In this document: positions 24,059-37,260 of the stretch, piece after piece
Layout: each line of letters opens with the position of its first letter
Numbering within the stretch: position 1 is the first letter of the stretch
Source of the DNA: Corticium candelabrum
Taxonomy: Eukaryota > Porifera > Homoscleromorpha > Homosclerophorida > Plakinidae
DNA: 64,000 nucleotides
Assembly (NCBI RefSeq): GCF_963422355.1
Contig: NC_085093.1
Coordinates: 4,260,503-4,324,502 of the forward strand
Reading direction: 5' to 3'
The notes under the pieces: model-generated
Databases searched by the model: none
Seen by the model: only the letters and a program-made list of their open reading frames with translations
Told to the model about the DNA's origin: nothing
Program-made: the position numbers and the translations under genes

Positions 24059-25160
24059 TCAATCTAGACAACGCATGCATGGAGAGTCACCAGTCACGTG
24101 ATCGTATATATTTTCTTTGTCCAACACAGAGAGTTCGGTCTGCTTCAGAGCAAACACTTTCTCGCAGGATAAATAGACATTTCTATTGCAAATTATACTA
24201 TGATTGCTTTTGCCAACGTAACAATCTGCTTTCGAATTGATCATATTTTGCAACATAGGTTGGACTCCAGAATCACCTGTCGTATTGACAAAATTTGAAA
24301 AACTGTATTTCTCTTGGACACACATTGATGTGTTGTGTTTCAGAATATTAATGTTAAAACAGGTCTGCAATTTTTATTCTCAGAGACTTGTATGTGATGA
24401 GGACATGTAAAGTTTAGCTAAACAACAGAAAATTTCTCAAATGTAGCTTCATTTGCTAATAAGGCAGATACATCAAAGTGCAACATCAACACTGTTGGAA
24501 GTGCACATATCGATTCCAATTCAATGTCTTGTATCGTTAGGGTTGAGTTATCCAAACCGTTCCAAACAGCACAAAAACGGTTTTTCGCTCTAACATCATC
24601 TGTCTTCAACAGTATGTAGCGCCAGTCCAACGGTCTGTGTTTGCATTCTTCTCCAATGCAATGCTATAAATAACTTTTTCTGCGACATAGTCAAAAGAGA
24701 GACAGCGATCAATGATTAGCAAACAATCCCACGTTGTTTGAATGACGTTTGCAGTAACGTCACAACTAGCGGCGTATGTCTGTCCATTAGACAAGTCAGA
24801 CGTAGACGTTGCAGTAGTGTTAATCGTACAATTGAGCAACAGTGACAAGTCCCATGTTCTAGCTAGACTCCTCGCCATTGCAGGTTGAACAGTTCAGTCG
24901 TATGTTGGTGCTATTAACATTGCTCATCGGAGATCGAACAGAAACGTACGCCACTGAACCGCCTTCTCCAAAACAAGAGCTTAAGTATCCGCATTATTGT
25001 TCTCCAGTGACGTGCTCAAGACAGTTTGTACTCGGAGCAGAACATAGTCCTCAACACCACCGACTGTAATCCTATACCAGCGGCCCGAGAACTGTCTAGC
25101 AAGTATAATAGGTCGACAACTGGATCTTCGTCTGAACTAGCAGTGTAAGCATTGTTGTCC
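24059..25160 (-). pseudogene. Remnant of an unknown, probably secreted cysteine-containing protein gene
   Basis: Three minus-strand open stretches have protein-like composition with N-glycosylation sites and spaced cysteines: 24878-24606 (TWDLSLLLNCTINTT, CDVTANVIQTTWDC), 24630-24418 (DWRYILLKTDDVRAKNRFC) and 24370-24059. The first two overlap and appear to be one exon broken by a one-base slip near 24620. Short traces continue to about 25160. I do not recognise the family. The downstream edge (23882-24085) is a dispersed repeat also present at 7411. It could be a recently decayed extracellular-domain gene. Confidence 0.35.
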
Positions 25161-26036
25161 GATAAAGATCGATTGTACCTGAACTTGTTCTTTATTGCTT
25201 TGTGCCAATGTGTGACATAGTCCAGTCACGATCAATTTGCAAAGATAATGTGGGGCGACCTCGCGTGATATACAACAGAAACAGAGACTCGTACGTGAAC
25301 AGACGCAGCGACGTAGACGAAATGGTCTCAACGGTATTAAGGCTCGAGAGCGTGCTGCACGGCTTTTGATGATCCAATTACAACATGAAACGTCTGTGAC
25401 AGAGAGTATCTGTCAAGCACAATTACAAAGCAATTAATTTGTAGTCTGATGTAGTCTGTAAATTGAGGCTACAGTCACACCGTTTCGTCTTCCTCGTTAC
25501 ATCATCATCTTAGCAAGGGTGTAACAAATACGCATACCAAAGATGTCCCACTACTAGTACATGCAATGCAAAGACATGCTAGAGTCCACTTTCTTTCGGT
25601 AGACTTGACTGTATCCTCTCACAAAATGTAAGGCTAGCGCAATAAATTGAAGCGCACTGTGCCATCGACTCCAGTTCGGACGGGCAGATCAAAACACCAG
25701 ACAAAAAAGATCGACGTCCTTTCACCTCCACAGCAGGGACGTCCACTATTGCATTCATCCAAAAACGTGTATGCATATGGTAGCGTCGATGAAGTGGATC
25801 AGAACTCGCAAAGACTGACGCTAATCGCCCGCGTAATCTTCCCTACTACGTAGCTTCCCCACCTTCTAAATGCTCTTACAGTCAGCCCTATAATTATCTA
25901 GCAAAAGCAACACACCGAGGGTTCAACTTTCTAGCAAGAAGATGCGTAGGCAGACAGGCTTCGATTACTGTATACTAAACGGCCAAATCTAGAAAGCATG
26001 CAGTAGCGGTGTGCTCAACGATCAGCATGGCTTTAT
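25160..26036. other. Non-coding stretch before the hAT element
   Basis: No gene, RNA or clear repeat is recognised. The short open frames here lack protein-like composition. Confidence 0.5.
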
Positions 26037-28889
26037 CAGGCGCTGATCCATGATTTTTTAGAAGGGGGTGGCTAGCTAGTGGTCGTAAGTGAGACATATT
26101 GGAGTGTGAAAAAATTGTACTAGATAGCTACTAGCGAATTGAGTGAAGACAGTCTAACTCAAGTCCACCAGCGACTGTAGCACATATCCGGGATATTGCC
26201 AAGGGCGGCTGACGGTGGCGTTAGCATCTGATCATGACATCTGACTCAAAGAAATTCAAGCAGCCAACACTGTTTGAGTTAGCGTTCGATGAAGGCTACG
26301 GAGCACAAGAATCAGGGTTGCGGAATGAACAAAGCCAACTGTCGCAAGAATATGTACAACCTGCGACGGCGACCCTCAGCAAAAGTCAACTACAGGAGCC
26401 GGAGGGTTTGCAAAGCAGTCTCCTTTAGATTGCAATTAGACATACAAGAGAGCTAACTGCCGATGACAAGTACCGTTTGCTAACTACCGTGCAAGACGAC
26501 ATCCGGGATGATGAGTTGGACACAAGGTCATTTCCTGCTGGAGATTCTAAGCGGAAGGTCAAGCAGATTACATTTCAAAGAAGTTGGCTTCGAGAGGATA
26601 ACTGGCTTCGCTATGGTAAATCAAGGGATGACAAGGGAGGTTGGTGTCTACCGTGCATTTTATTTCTGACTTCTGAAGAGATGAGATCTCTTCATCTTGG
26701 CGTATTTGTTAGAACCCTGTTTGTTAATTACAACAAATTCAAAGAGATTCGTGGTAGACATGCGACAACGGAATATCATTCACGAGCTGTTGATCGGGCG
26801 TACCACTTTAGGATGCATTATTCCAATCCTGAAGCAAGAATTGACAACAGAATGACAGATATTAATGCCAGAAACTACAAATTCAACTTAGAAGTTCTGC
26901 CTACCATCGTTGAAGCTGTTATTATGTGTGGAAAGCAGAGGATCGCCTTGCAAGGTCGTAAGCAAGATAAAATCAGCTCTGACAGTCCTGCAAGACGAAA
27001 CGAGGGAAATTTTATTGCATTGGTAAGGCTGCTTGCTGGCACCAATTCTTGCTTGGATCAGCATCTCAGGACTGGACCTGCAAATGCAAAGTACATTAGT
27101 AAAAACATTCAGAACGAAATATTAGAGATTGCTGCTGACCAGATTCGAGATTTCTACAGAGAATACTTGAGGGAATGGGCACACTTTTCAGTTGTAGCAG
27201 ACGAGGTTACATCTCACGGGCAAGAGATATTGTCAGTTTGTTTACGGTTCTTGGAAGTGCAAAAAGGTATCTTTGAGCTGAAGCCAAAGAAACATGAAGT
27301 CTTGCTGGATTTCGCCTTTCTTCAAAGGATAACTGGGGAATCTATTGCACAGGGTATCCTATGTGTTCTTGAAAAGCATAAGATTGACATCAGGAATTGT
27401 CGAGGACAAGCGTATGATACAACCAGTTCAATGAGCTCATCCAGTGTTGGTGTGCAAGCGCATATCAAACGTGTGGCACCTGATGCAGATTATCAAGGCT
27501 GCTGCTTGCACAGTCTGAATCTAGTACTATGCAAGTCGTCAAAAATAACGGCAATTAGGAACATGTTTGACAGTTGCCAGCAAGCATACCTATTCTTCCA
27601 TAACTCTCCCAAACGACAGAGATTTCTGGAACACGTTATTAGCTGTCAGTGCCCAGCTACCAAGAAGACAAAAATCAATGGTTTGTGCAAGACGAGATGG
27701 GCTGAGAGGCATACAACGTTTGACACAATTCTGGAACTTTACACCTATCTTATTGAAACCTGGGATGAGATATGTTACCCAAGCAATTGTGACAAACTTT
27801 ATCCTGATGGAAGCAACTGGAAATGGGATTCAGGAACACGAACTGCTGCAAATGGCTTGAGGTACAAATTTGTTGGATTTGAGCACATTGTAGTTTTCAT
27901 GCTTGTGAAACAGCTTCTTGAACCCTTACGTCCAATTGCAGAGTGTCTGCAAGCAAGGTTGCAGGAGTTGTACTTTGGCTTCAAGAAAGTTGACGAAGTT
28001 GTCCAATTTTACAAAAGGATTCGAAACGATGTGGATGTAGAGCATAACCGAATATACGCTAAAGCCAAGAAGCTAGCCGCTGATATTGGAAGTGATGAAG
28101 CAATGCCACGCATCATAAAGGGAAGACAAACAAGAGCAAATCCTACTGTGTTGTTGCCTTATGATTACTGGAGAGTAGCACTGACAATTCCGTTTTTGGA
28201 CTCCATCCTTTCTGAACTTGAGTATAGATTTGCAAGCGATAAAAGAGCACACTTTGAACTCTGTGTTTTAGTACCAGAATTCATTACCAAGAATGAAAGT
28301 TTAGAAGAAACGGTAGGAATTTTGACATCTAAATGGGGACATCTGATGCCAACAGAGGATAACTTTGAGAGTGAACTTATCCGTTGGAGGCAGCACTGTC
28401 ATGGGATTACGGAGATCAAATCCATAACACAACTTTTGAGCGAGGATGCTGATCTGCTATTCCTTTCAAATGTTCGAGAACTGCTCTGCATTCTAGCTGT
28501 TCTTCCAGTTGGTAGTGTGGAAGCAGAGAGGTCATTTTCTTGCCTCAGGCAAGTGCATACCTGGCTTCGTACCACTATGACTTGCGATAGACTTGGGAAC
28601 TTAGGTGTTCTGGCGCTTCATGGATTTGACATTCTACTTAACATAGAGAAGATATGCAGTACTTTTAGGATTCAACACCCGAGAAGGATGTGCAGTCCTT
28701 CTGTATTGTACGATGATAGCAATGCGTTGTAAGAGTAAACTTGATCTTGAACACAACCTTGAACATTGTATTGTATTTGTGTACCATTAAAGTTAAACAA
28801 AATACTACAAGGTTTCTTTCCGTTCAAAAAATCCGAGGAAAAGGGAGGGTGGCTAGCCACCGTGTCCACCACCCCTGCATCAGCTCCTG
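26037..28889 (+). mobile_element. hAT-superfamily DNA transposon, nearly complete
   Basis: The left end CAGGCGCTGATCCATGATTT at 26037 is matched by an inverted right end (CATCAGCTCCTG) finishing at 28889, and both are followed inward by GGGGTGG-like sequence. These are typical of hAT elements whose ends begin CAGRGGCGGATCC. The encoded transposase fills most of the interior. Only a partial target duplication is visible (TTTAT on both sides), so the flanking edges are moderately certain. Confidence 0.7.
26234..28732 (+). pseudogene. hAT transposase (ZMYM1-like) with one in-frame amber stop
   Basis: From ATG 26234 one frame runs to TAA 28730-28732 and is interrupted only by TAG at 26426-26428; the sequence after the stop (IAIRHTRELTADDKYRLLT) continues the protein. 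It carries a TTF-type zinc finger (FQRSWLREDNWLRY, then C.PC.LF and later histidines), the RNase-H-like hAT core (FSVVADEVTSH, GQAYDTTSSMSS, KTRWAERH), and the C-terminal dimerisation region (LPVGSVEAERSFSCLRQVHT). The length of about 832 codons is normal for intact members. No ATG lies soon after the stop. The rest is undamaged, so inactivation is recent, or the stop is a polymorphism or is read through. Confidence 0.9.
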
Positions 28890-29289
28890 TTTATTATGCC
28901 TCATCTACGGCAAGAAGAGAAAACACCACGTCAGACTTGGTCCGTTTCCTTACAAAAAGAACATGATAGTACCGCATGGCACAGCGGCTTGTCAAGCTCC
29001 AGTTGGCTGCAGAGAATGTCAAGCCGTCAGACTGACTGACAGCTAGAGTGTGATCTGACTATTTTTTATCCGAAGGTAGTATAGATAGATGGTTTACCGA
29101 AATCTTCTATTCGCCCAATGCCAAATCGTACCTCGCATGCCATGCCAAATCTAGAAGATATTCTTTTCTTATATATATATATATACTTACGAGATCGCCA
29201 CTTGCTGTGTTCGTCGTTAATTCCGAGACGGAGAGCGAGTTCCTTACCCAGAGAGTGCTTTCACAAGACGTTAGCATTGGCAGATACAC

Positions 29290-29720
29290 GATACTCAAAC
29301 CAGCTACCACAGTTGACAACGTGAAACAAAGTTTGACGAGCACGAATGTCTATCTATACATACTCGTATATATATTATGAATCAAATCGTCTCTCACTTG
29401 TGTCTGCATAGGAACATCTTTACTAATTGTGATCGGATTGTTCTGGAATCCAGGTAAAAGAAACATTTCACAGCGGCGTAAACGACTGAGGAATGCCATC
29501 GATCCTGTAGAATATGTGGCTCTATAACATGCAGTTGTTCGCGTTCGCTGCCAACGAACATTACATCGATACCTAATGTTATGTTGTCTCTGTTAAATGC
29601 AATCAAATAAAGCATAAAAGAACGTATTACCGTATTTCTTGGATTAATGAAAGTCAACGACTGAAATATTGGAGGACACGTGCTCCTAGCAGGCCACGCC
29701 AATGATCCAAATTGTATACA
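29290..29720 (-). pseudogene. Degraded copy of the DUF985 cupin gene
   Basis: Minus-strand sequence follows the cupin gene at 30447-30952 in order but with stops and indels. For example, IRARQTLFHVVNCGSWF here corresponds to IRAGQSLFHVAKLGTWF there, and the AACATTTC..CGGCGT and GATCGGAT words recur at matching spacing. A short AT microsatellite (29168-29185) lies beyond its end. It is a direct duplicate about 1.2 kb downstream of the parent gene. Confidence 0.7.
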
Positions 29721-30093
29721 ACAGACATTATGCACAATAACTGTAGTGCATGTGTACGGCAACAAACACAAGGCGAGATCCGTCTAGGCGCGATTGGTAT
29801 TGGTATCTCGATCAGATGTTTACTTGCTTCCAATTTCTTTAGTAGCTAGATAAGTTGGTAACATCAACTCTGTATTTGTAATAATAACTTTGATTTTCTA
29901 CTCTTTAACTTTCTAATTTTCCAATTTTTATTCTTTAATTTCTTATTTGTCGATTTCTTCAAGATTTAATTAACTGTTAAACATAGGAATTTTCTGATTG
30001 GAATTACGATAAAAAAGTGAAAGAAAACAAATTAATTGACAGACTATACTACGGTGAGTAGAAACAGTTAAAAAATGGAAAATTGAACGACAA

Positions 30094-30211
30094 GCCTACA
30101 GCACCGGGTGTTCCCAGGCGGTCTCCCATCCTAGTACTGACCCGGCCCGACTCCGCTTGACTTCGGTGTTCGGACGAGAACCGGTATGTTCGAAGTAGTA
30201 TGGCCGTAGGT
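30094..30211 (-). rRNA. 5S ribosomal RNA gene
   Basis: A 118 nt minus-strand sequence beginning ACCTACGGCCATACTACTT and ending GGTGCTGTAGGC, close to the animal 5S consensus with intact internal promoter boxes (AAGTCAAGCGGAGTCGGGCC and GATGGGAGACCGCCTGGGAA). T runs follow the 3' end within about 15 bases. It is the better-conserved of the two dispersed 5S genes. Confidence 0.95.
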
Positions 30212-30446
30212 GATATTGAGTAGAAACTGTAAGCTACTTATGCATGCATGGTATCTAAAGCAAACTTGCGGAAGCCTCTAATGAGAGAACATATTTTCAA
30301 TGTGATATAGAGCAATCAGAAACAACTGGAATTGTAGTTCAATCATTAACTATCCATTTGCAAATCGACGCGTAGATAAACAAACATGTTTTGGAAACAC
30401 TTCATTGTCTGCATGAACTCTAGCAGCTAACGAAAGTTCTCCAGTC

Positions 30447-30952
30447 TCAACTGTCGCAAGTCATCTTGAGAATTGTATCTCTAGCATCTGGATACTCTTC
30501 CATCAACTCCCGCCTTACTCCACTCTTAGATCCAGAAAGCTGGAAAGCAGGCGTAACCGAACTACCGAGAAGACTCCAGCCTCCTCTACCATCAGCCGAT
30601 GCAATAATTCCAAACCAGGTACCAAGCTTGGCAACGTGAAACAAACTTTGGCCAGCACGGATGTCAGTACCCATAATCGTCTTTCTCGTGTGTCCGGGAA
30701 CGTCTTTGCTCAGCTCGACAATCGTGATCGGATCGCCCATGTGAAAGTGAAACATTTCGTCGGCGTCCAAATGATGGAAAAATGACACTGCGCCGTCTTT
30801 CATCATGTAGACTATGTGGCTAGCAGTCGATCGCGTTTCGCTGCCCACGGGGTGATTACTTCGATAGACTTCTGCAAAGTAACCATTTGCACCAGATTGA
30901 GGAGTACAACCTGGATGAAGTTGTAGATTCAATAAGCGAATAACTTCATCTG
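30447..30952 (-). CDS. DUF985-type cupin protein, main exon
   Basis: The exon runs from an AG acceptor before 30952 (phase 1) to the TGA at 30447. It encodes about 168 residues covering almost the whole cupin_5/DUF985 fold: VIRLLNLQLHPG, GYFAEVYRS, then SFFHHLDADEMFHFHMGDP, AGQSLFHVAKLGTWFG and a final ELMEEYPDA. Members are small cytosolic beta-barrel proteins whose substrate is mostly unknown; a sugar or acidic ligand has been suggested for relatives. The start exon, expected to encode only a few residues, was not found upstream. No lesion is visible. A broken duplicate lies at 29290-29720. Confidence 0.85.
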
Positions 30953-32983
30953 CTGTCAAAGCTTGAAGATGAAGAAGAAACGTTAGCGATTTGGAAAATA
31001 GTTTGAAATCAACTGATTGTCAAGTATTCATTTGAATTCTTTAGTATTGATATTTAGCGTGCGTAAAAATAAAGCCAAACGATTTCTACTCTGGACGACA
31101 AGCATAAAAGAAAGAAATGCAAAAAAATTTAACGTCTCAAGCAATTTACTTAATTTAACTTTAGCGTTGTGAAACATTAATTACATGTTGAGTCTAACTA
31201 AAGACGTCCTGCAGTTACAGGCACGCAGCACCGTTTCAGTCGTATAAGAGACCATGGGTCAAGAAAGTTACTCATCAGTGACCCTCTCTATAATATTGTT
31301 TCTCACAGTGTCTCGCGAACACTTTAGTATACGTGTACTGTCTATCATTTCATGTAAAAGTTCTTCTTGTCTAGTAGAAGGCAAACGATCGGCTGGGCCC
31401 TCGAACGGGCACACCTAATGTCTATGTTAGAACTTATGGAAATAGTTTTATTGCCTACACACAATACAAGCGATTCACAAGTTGGGGGCGGGGCATAAAC
31501 AGCTCATTTGAGTCTGAGATGCGGCTACGTGTACGCATATAGTGTAGCAATTACAGGAATCCATTGAAGTTGTAGTTGGACGTATGCCAGACGACGGATA
31601 TCGTGACATCGTGAAATAGCCCGCAATGCATAGTGCACTCAAGTGTACGAGCGATTGAAGGTCATGATCGCAGGTTCGAGTGAAGTCTAGTTACTAGATA
31701 ACAGACAGAAGTAAATTCAATGGTCACCTGTACGTATGTACCAGCCTAGTTGATTATGCTACTGTATTTGCTTAGTAAACAACTGCCTGCCCTAATAATC
31801 TGCTCGTAGAAAGAGAGTGTGACTCACCTTTCCACATGTCGATATTCATTTCATGAGCAAGGCACGTGACAAATATTTGCCTTGCAGAAATGCAGAACGA
31901 AACAAGGTGTAGTTCTACGATTGCCGCGTTTTCATGGTGACGGGCAAATTGTGGTCATAAGCGAAAACATTGTAATCCCAGACAAAATGGAATAACAATT
32001 TAATTAATTATTATATAATAGATACAGTGGACTGTTTTATTAAGAAATATCTATTTGCAGACTAATTTTGAAAAGACATACAGTTTGTGTTGAATTCAAC
32101 ACAAGTTAATTAATTAATTGACCAAGAGTTGACAGAAGCAAAGTTCTAGTACTGTACTAACAGACTGCGATTGTAGAAATAGTGTCCGAGTTTTAGAAAA
32201 GGGCAACCCAGCACTGATGCTTTTAATGTGTTGCTCCCCCTTTTTTTATAAATTACACACAGCAAGGCATCCTCTGGATAAAAATATAATGCCCCTTATG
32301 TCAATACCTCAATTTTTTCCGATAACAGATCAACAGAAACATTTTATGATCTGATCAAGGTCGTGGTCATTCCTAGTTTGTAGCAGAGCAGTGGCATAGC
32401 TGTATTTGCATATTTAGGTATATCACAAATTTACAGTATTTTATAACATCAATTATTTCAGTTAACTTAAGATTAATAAAGCCCTGAAAGTGCACCTGCG
32501 GCAACAATTTAGATGCCTATGTCAAATTCAACAAGCAAGCCCTTCTGTTGAAATAGCAAAACATTTTTTAATACCTTCTGTAATAAATATTTTAAATTCG
32601 ACAGTGTTATATACTCTTAACAATTAATTAATTGTTTTTACAAATTGCTTCAATTAGGTTAATTTGCATCTACAATTCAACTAGAATCCAAAGTATTGAT
32701 CCTCAACTTTTCGTAATAATGTGAAAACGTTTTCAATAATTTCTAACCTTCAATCAACGATGCCACCTTAAAATTCCTCTTTAGATCAGATTTACATTCC
32801 AACATATATTTAGCGTGGTTTGTAGACATTTCAGTATATTAATTAATTGTATTGACATAACTTATCACCAGTAAAATTGAAAAACATAAACCAAGCATAC
32901 ACACAAAGTACATACATGATAAACAGACAAACACATAGACAGAGGTAAACAGAGAGACAAAACTAAACACACAGGCACGAACG

Positions 32984-33015
<32 letters not shown>

Positions 33016-34861
33016 GGCACGCACGCACGCATGCGCGCGTAAGCACCTACCACTATACCCTTAGCTTGGATTTCTGGGTCTCGGGGAGTTACCACTATAC
33101 AAAACACCAAGCATGACCATCTTCAACAACTGCACATACCATATAAAACATAGTGTTTAAGAGTGCTGTACTGCAATGACAGTCTACATGATTCCAACTA
33201 CCTGCCATAGATATCGCTTTTCTTTGCTCAATCAAACCCTCCATCAACATAACACAGCAGCCCATATTTTGTTCTTTCTCAATGGTAACTGAATAAAATA
33301 TACGCATACATACATTTACATCAAGTTAGTAATCGACTGCTTTAAATACACATAAAGCAGTAACTGAATATGGTTGGCAACTGTCAAAACAAATTTTCAA
33401 ATCGTATATAAAATAAAAGATTATCCATCTATCGTCTTTACTCTACTGTACTCCTACTGTTGTTGAAGTCAACACTTCCCGCTTGCTTGCACTGCTGTAC
33501 CCGGGGTACTGCTGTCACTATCGAGCCCGTGAATTTTCTTGTTTGTCTTGTCTTGAAACTGCTGCTCAAGTTTTCGTACATCGTCCATTGTCATTCCTGT
33601 CACCAAGAAGTAAGTTACAAAATAATCATCAAAAGATACACCACGAGTACAGCAACATTATTTATTACACTCTAGCGCAGCAGGGTTTTACAGTAAGAAA
33701 GTTTTCCTCGTAATATCAACAAAATTTTCTTTGTGGGAAGCTATGGCACTTTCGCCACACTCCAATTACTCACTATCAATTTCCAGCATTTGCTGAGCAA
33801 AGGTCGGCTGCTTTCATCACTCTACTCAGGCTATATGACAACAAACAGACATTGGCAAGCAATAAGCCATAGCTGTGGGGCAACAACAAAATAAAACGGG
33901 ATATCGTTGTAGTAATGTGCACCTGACTCAACGCTATCACCTGCACTCACAATAAGATTGCATGTCAAGGACAAGATTATGACCATTTGACTTGATGAAA
34001 CCTCAAATATCTCACTAATTAGCTTAGACTCTGCCTCACTGCTGCATTTGGGATAAGAAGTTGCACGTTTAGTCTAGTCTGGCATTTAGTAGGTAATTGT
34101 GTAGCTGCAGTTGAACATCCCCTATGTTATGTGTTGCGTGCATCTGCCATCGGGAGATATAGTAGACTAAAAGTTTTTGTGGGTGAGGAAATGTAGGTTG
34201 GCTACTCGACCCGTGCATGGGATGTAGAGTAATCCTTATAGAGCCCTGGGTAGACTGACAAGTTTTCAGTCAACATTCCAAAACCCAAATCAAACCAAAC
34301 TATCGTAGTACAAGCATACGACCTTACGTTCTTAATCTCATATTTAATAATTTACTTCTCTGTGGTGTGTGCGTGCGTGTCCTGCATGTCATGGGTTTGC
34401 TATTTCCGAAATCACCATGCCAGCTATCAATCCATGCAAATACCTGCCGATGCCCAACAACAAGAATGTCACGTATCCCTAAAATGACAAAGAAACGTCT
34501 TCAATTGAATTGACTTGGAATCAAATTACTTGTAAACAAACCAAACAATTCTATGCCAAGTAGTACAAGCATCTGATACCAAGATAATCAATGTGACAAA
34601 GAAAGAGAAAAACAGATATCCACATGCGTAAAGATACAAAAGTCTAGCATATAACTTTGACACCAACAAGATCCTCTCTATAGTGTATTAACCTTAAGAA
34701 ATGTACCAAGGCATTCATTTTCTTTGATAGCAATACAAAAGTAGAGAGTATTAGAGGAAATCAGGAAAGCATGAAAATGCTGTCTTCAACACAGGTAGAA
34801 ATAACCGTAACAGAAAGATAACCAAAGTCACATTCACAAAAGGTAATAAACTACTGGGTGG
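30953..34861. other. Long non-coding stretch, no gene recognised
   Basis: Contents are AT-rich unique DNA with an (AC)n microsatellite at 32989-33014. One possible orphan exon lies on the minus strand at about 33195-33287, bounded by AG and GT (VTIEKEQNMGCCVMLMEGLI), family unknown. A tRNA-like word at 31673 was rejected. The missing first exon of the cupin gene may lie here. Confidence 0.5.
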
Positions 34862-35071
34862 TCAACATCAAATATATCAATCATCTCTAATCGTCGAGGA
34901 TGGCGTCTTGCGAATTCTTCACGCACTGATTCTGTATCAACTGGTACATCTCTATAGATATAGAGAAGACATAGTCGCACAAGCCTCTAATTTCCCATAG
35001 TTGGTCTCATGTCCGTCTTGATTTGCTTTAGCCCACTGAAAGATCTTTCTGCAGAAAATGTTGTAACTGAA
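34862..35071 (-). pseudogene. hAT transposase C-terminal relic
   Basis: A minus-strand frame reads FSAERSFSGLKQIKTDMRPT, MGN, a TAG stop, then RLVRLCLLYIYRDVPVDTES and FARRHPRRLEMIDI. This is the hAT dimerisation region (SAERSFS..KK.K..LR..MG..RL). The rest of the element cannot be traced in 35100-37200, so it is an old fragment, unrelated in sequence to the transposon at 26037. Confidence 0.8.
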
Positions 35072-37260
35072 GACAAAAGGAAGGTGGCACCCTGAGGTTC
35101 CCTTCTGGCTATGCCCTGTCATAACATATGACAATAACCCAGTAAAATTAGAGCCTGTTGTATCGCAGGAGACTGATTTCTAAATATTTAAGCAAATTGA
35201 AACTGTCAAAATTGTTTAGTCAGAGAAGTCCGGCCAATGAAACCACCTACATGTATGTACCCAAATATACAAAACTTGACTGGACAACATTTGGAAACCA
35301 TTAAGAATACGTAACCTTGACATAAACATAAGTTATTATATCCGTTTGAATCTTTCGAAGAAAGTGTCAACTTTAATGTGCAACCTTGACAACTCTGTTT
35401 GTTATTTCATCAGAATAGCCATTGACATGAACCCAGCTTCCGACAATCAATTCTTAGGGAAGTCACTAAAGAGTGAAAGCACGGTGCTACCCCGTGCTTT
35501 ACTTTGCCTCGCAGTTTCAAACTTTCTGCGCTATGCTGGGAGTGGGCATACATGGTTTGCCTACGCTTGTGCGTGTGTTATACCACAAAGTTACATTTCC
35601 GTGATGAACGTCAAAGAACTCTTCTCGAGTCTCTTGGAAGCAGTTGCAATGAATAGCAATGTAATGATTCTTTGACGGAAAACACGAGTGAGGTTGCTAA
35701 CTCACAGAAGAAAGCAAGCACAAGCGATATTGTATGACTCACCACCATTGGTTGCCTGCTGTTCCTGACGAGCCTAGTACACCAGAAAAAAATTGTGGTT
35801 TGATGTGCACGTTATATCAGCGCTATCAGACAAAGCAGCAAAGTCATATATACCAGTACTTGGTCAACGAAAGAGTGTACACGTCTTAGAAAAGACGGTA
35901 ACAAACGACATAGTCTAACAAGATGCACCAGATGGCAGTTGCTCGTGAAATAGCAAAAGGAGAGGCTGAAAATGATGATGGAATTCAGCGAGCATTTGAA
36001 ACATGAATGTGCCTTCAGCAAAAGGCTTTGACAGGTGCGATCCAAACAACACACATTTTGGAAAAGGAAGAAATCTAACTTCTACTTAGAGCCACACTCG
36101 TTGGTGTATTGCTGTGACATGCTTTGAATGAAAACATCCTAGAGACTTCACTGATTCTCCTTTCTGACAACACCGCATTCATGCTAATGGCCAGACACAC
36201 TTGCTAATAGCCAGACATACTATAAGTACAGATAAACATGTAACAAACCAGCAATGTCTACTTATTTCATCAAACATATTTTTGTAATTTCACACAAGAT
36301 AAAAATCTATTAAAGAAGAACTCTCACCAAATACTAAAACTTGTTGAAAGAAAGATACAAGTCCTGGTATCTTCCTGCAGAAAACCCACGGTCCAGACAG
36401 CCACAGAAACAGAGAATCGGCCAATGAGTTGTTCAGACGATTCCCCGTATGTAAACGAAGTCTTACTCTCTCGAAGTACTACTTGTGGTTTGTTTAATCA
36501 TACTGAGTGCTCCTAACGCACCCAAAATTCAGTGAGACATGATCTATGAGCTAGTCTAAGAAGGGCCTCCTTCTGAGGTTGTATTGAAACAGTCCATACT
36601 TGCATGATAACTTTGGGGTCCCAGTTTGCTGTAGTCAATAAATCACAACTTGACACCATATGTCTCACAATCCTCACCTTGAAATGTGCACAGATATCGG
36701 TCTTCCTTGCTAACCCACAATCAGAGGTACGCGTATGCCACATACGGGTACTAAACACGCCTACGCAGGTAATTTCAATGCTTTATTTTTCATTACGGTA
36801 AACTTCTGCAGTAAACGGTTGAAAGGGGTTGTGTCATGAAGTGACAGCTTTTATCTGAAAGATAGTTGATTTTGGTGAGAATTCTCCTTTAATTAATAGG
36901 ATCTGAATAAAGAATCTGAAAATTTTACTATAATGTCATACATGACCATGTGCCGATATTGCTCTAAAGATCAACTAAATGTGAATAAGACGAGCCATAA
37001 CTCAAATACCTTACTTATCACATCAACTACTAACAAACAATTAATTCTTACTCTGTGTATACACGATTCCACTTTTGTCTGAAGACCCGACACCCCAAAG
37101 TGAACCTTTACCAACTTGTATGAGCACACGATTGGTTTTTTATGAGAATGCAACACAAAAAACACACATCAAGTATTAAGGATGTGACAAACATTGTTTC
37201 AACAGCATTTATCGTAAACCTTCCAATCAGGCTGCAGAGGACCACGATCAGTCTTCGTAG
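35072..37260. other. Non-coding stretch, no gene recognised
   Basis: No supported gene, RNA or repeat. It may hold unrecognisable upstream parts of the hAT relic. The short open frames at 35346-35675 and 36513-36758 show no domain pattern. Confidence 0.45.

Noticed and set aside
26037..28897. Exact 8 bp target duplication for the hAT element
   Set aside because: Flanks are GGCTTTAT and TTTATTAT; only TTTAT is shared and not in register, so no clean 8 bp TSD can be claimed.
31600..31700. tRNA-like segment with a GGTTCGAG word
   Set aside because: The T-loop consensus is broken (no C after GGTTCGAGT) and no acceptor stem or cloverleaf could be formed convincingly.
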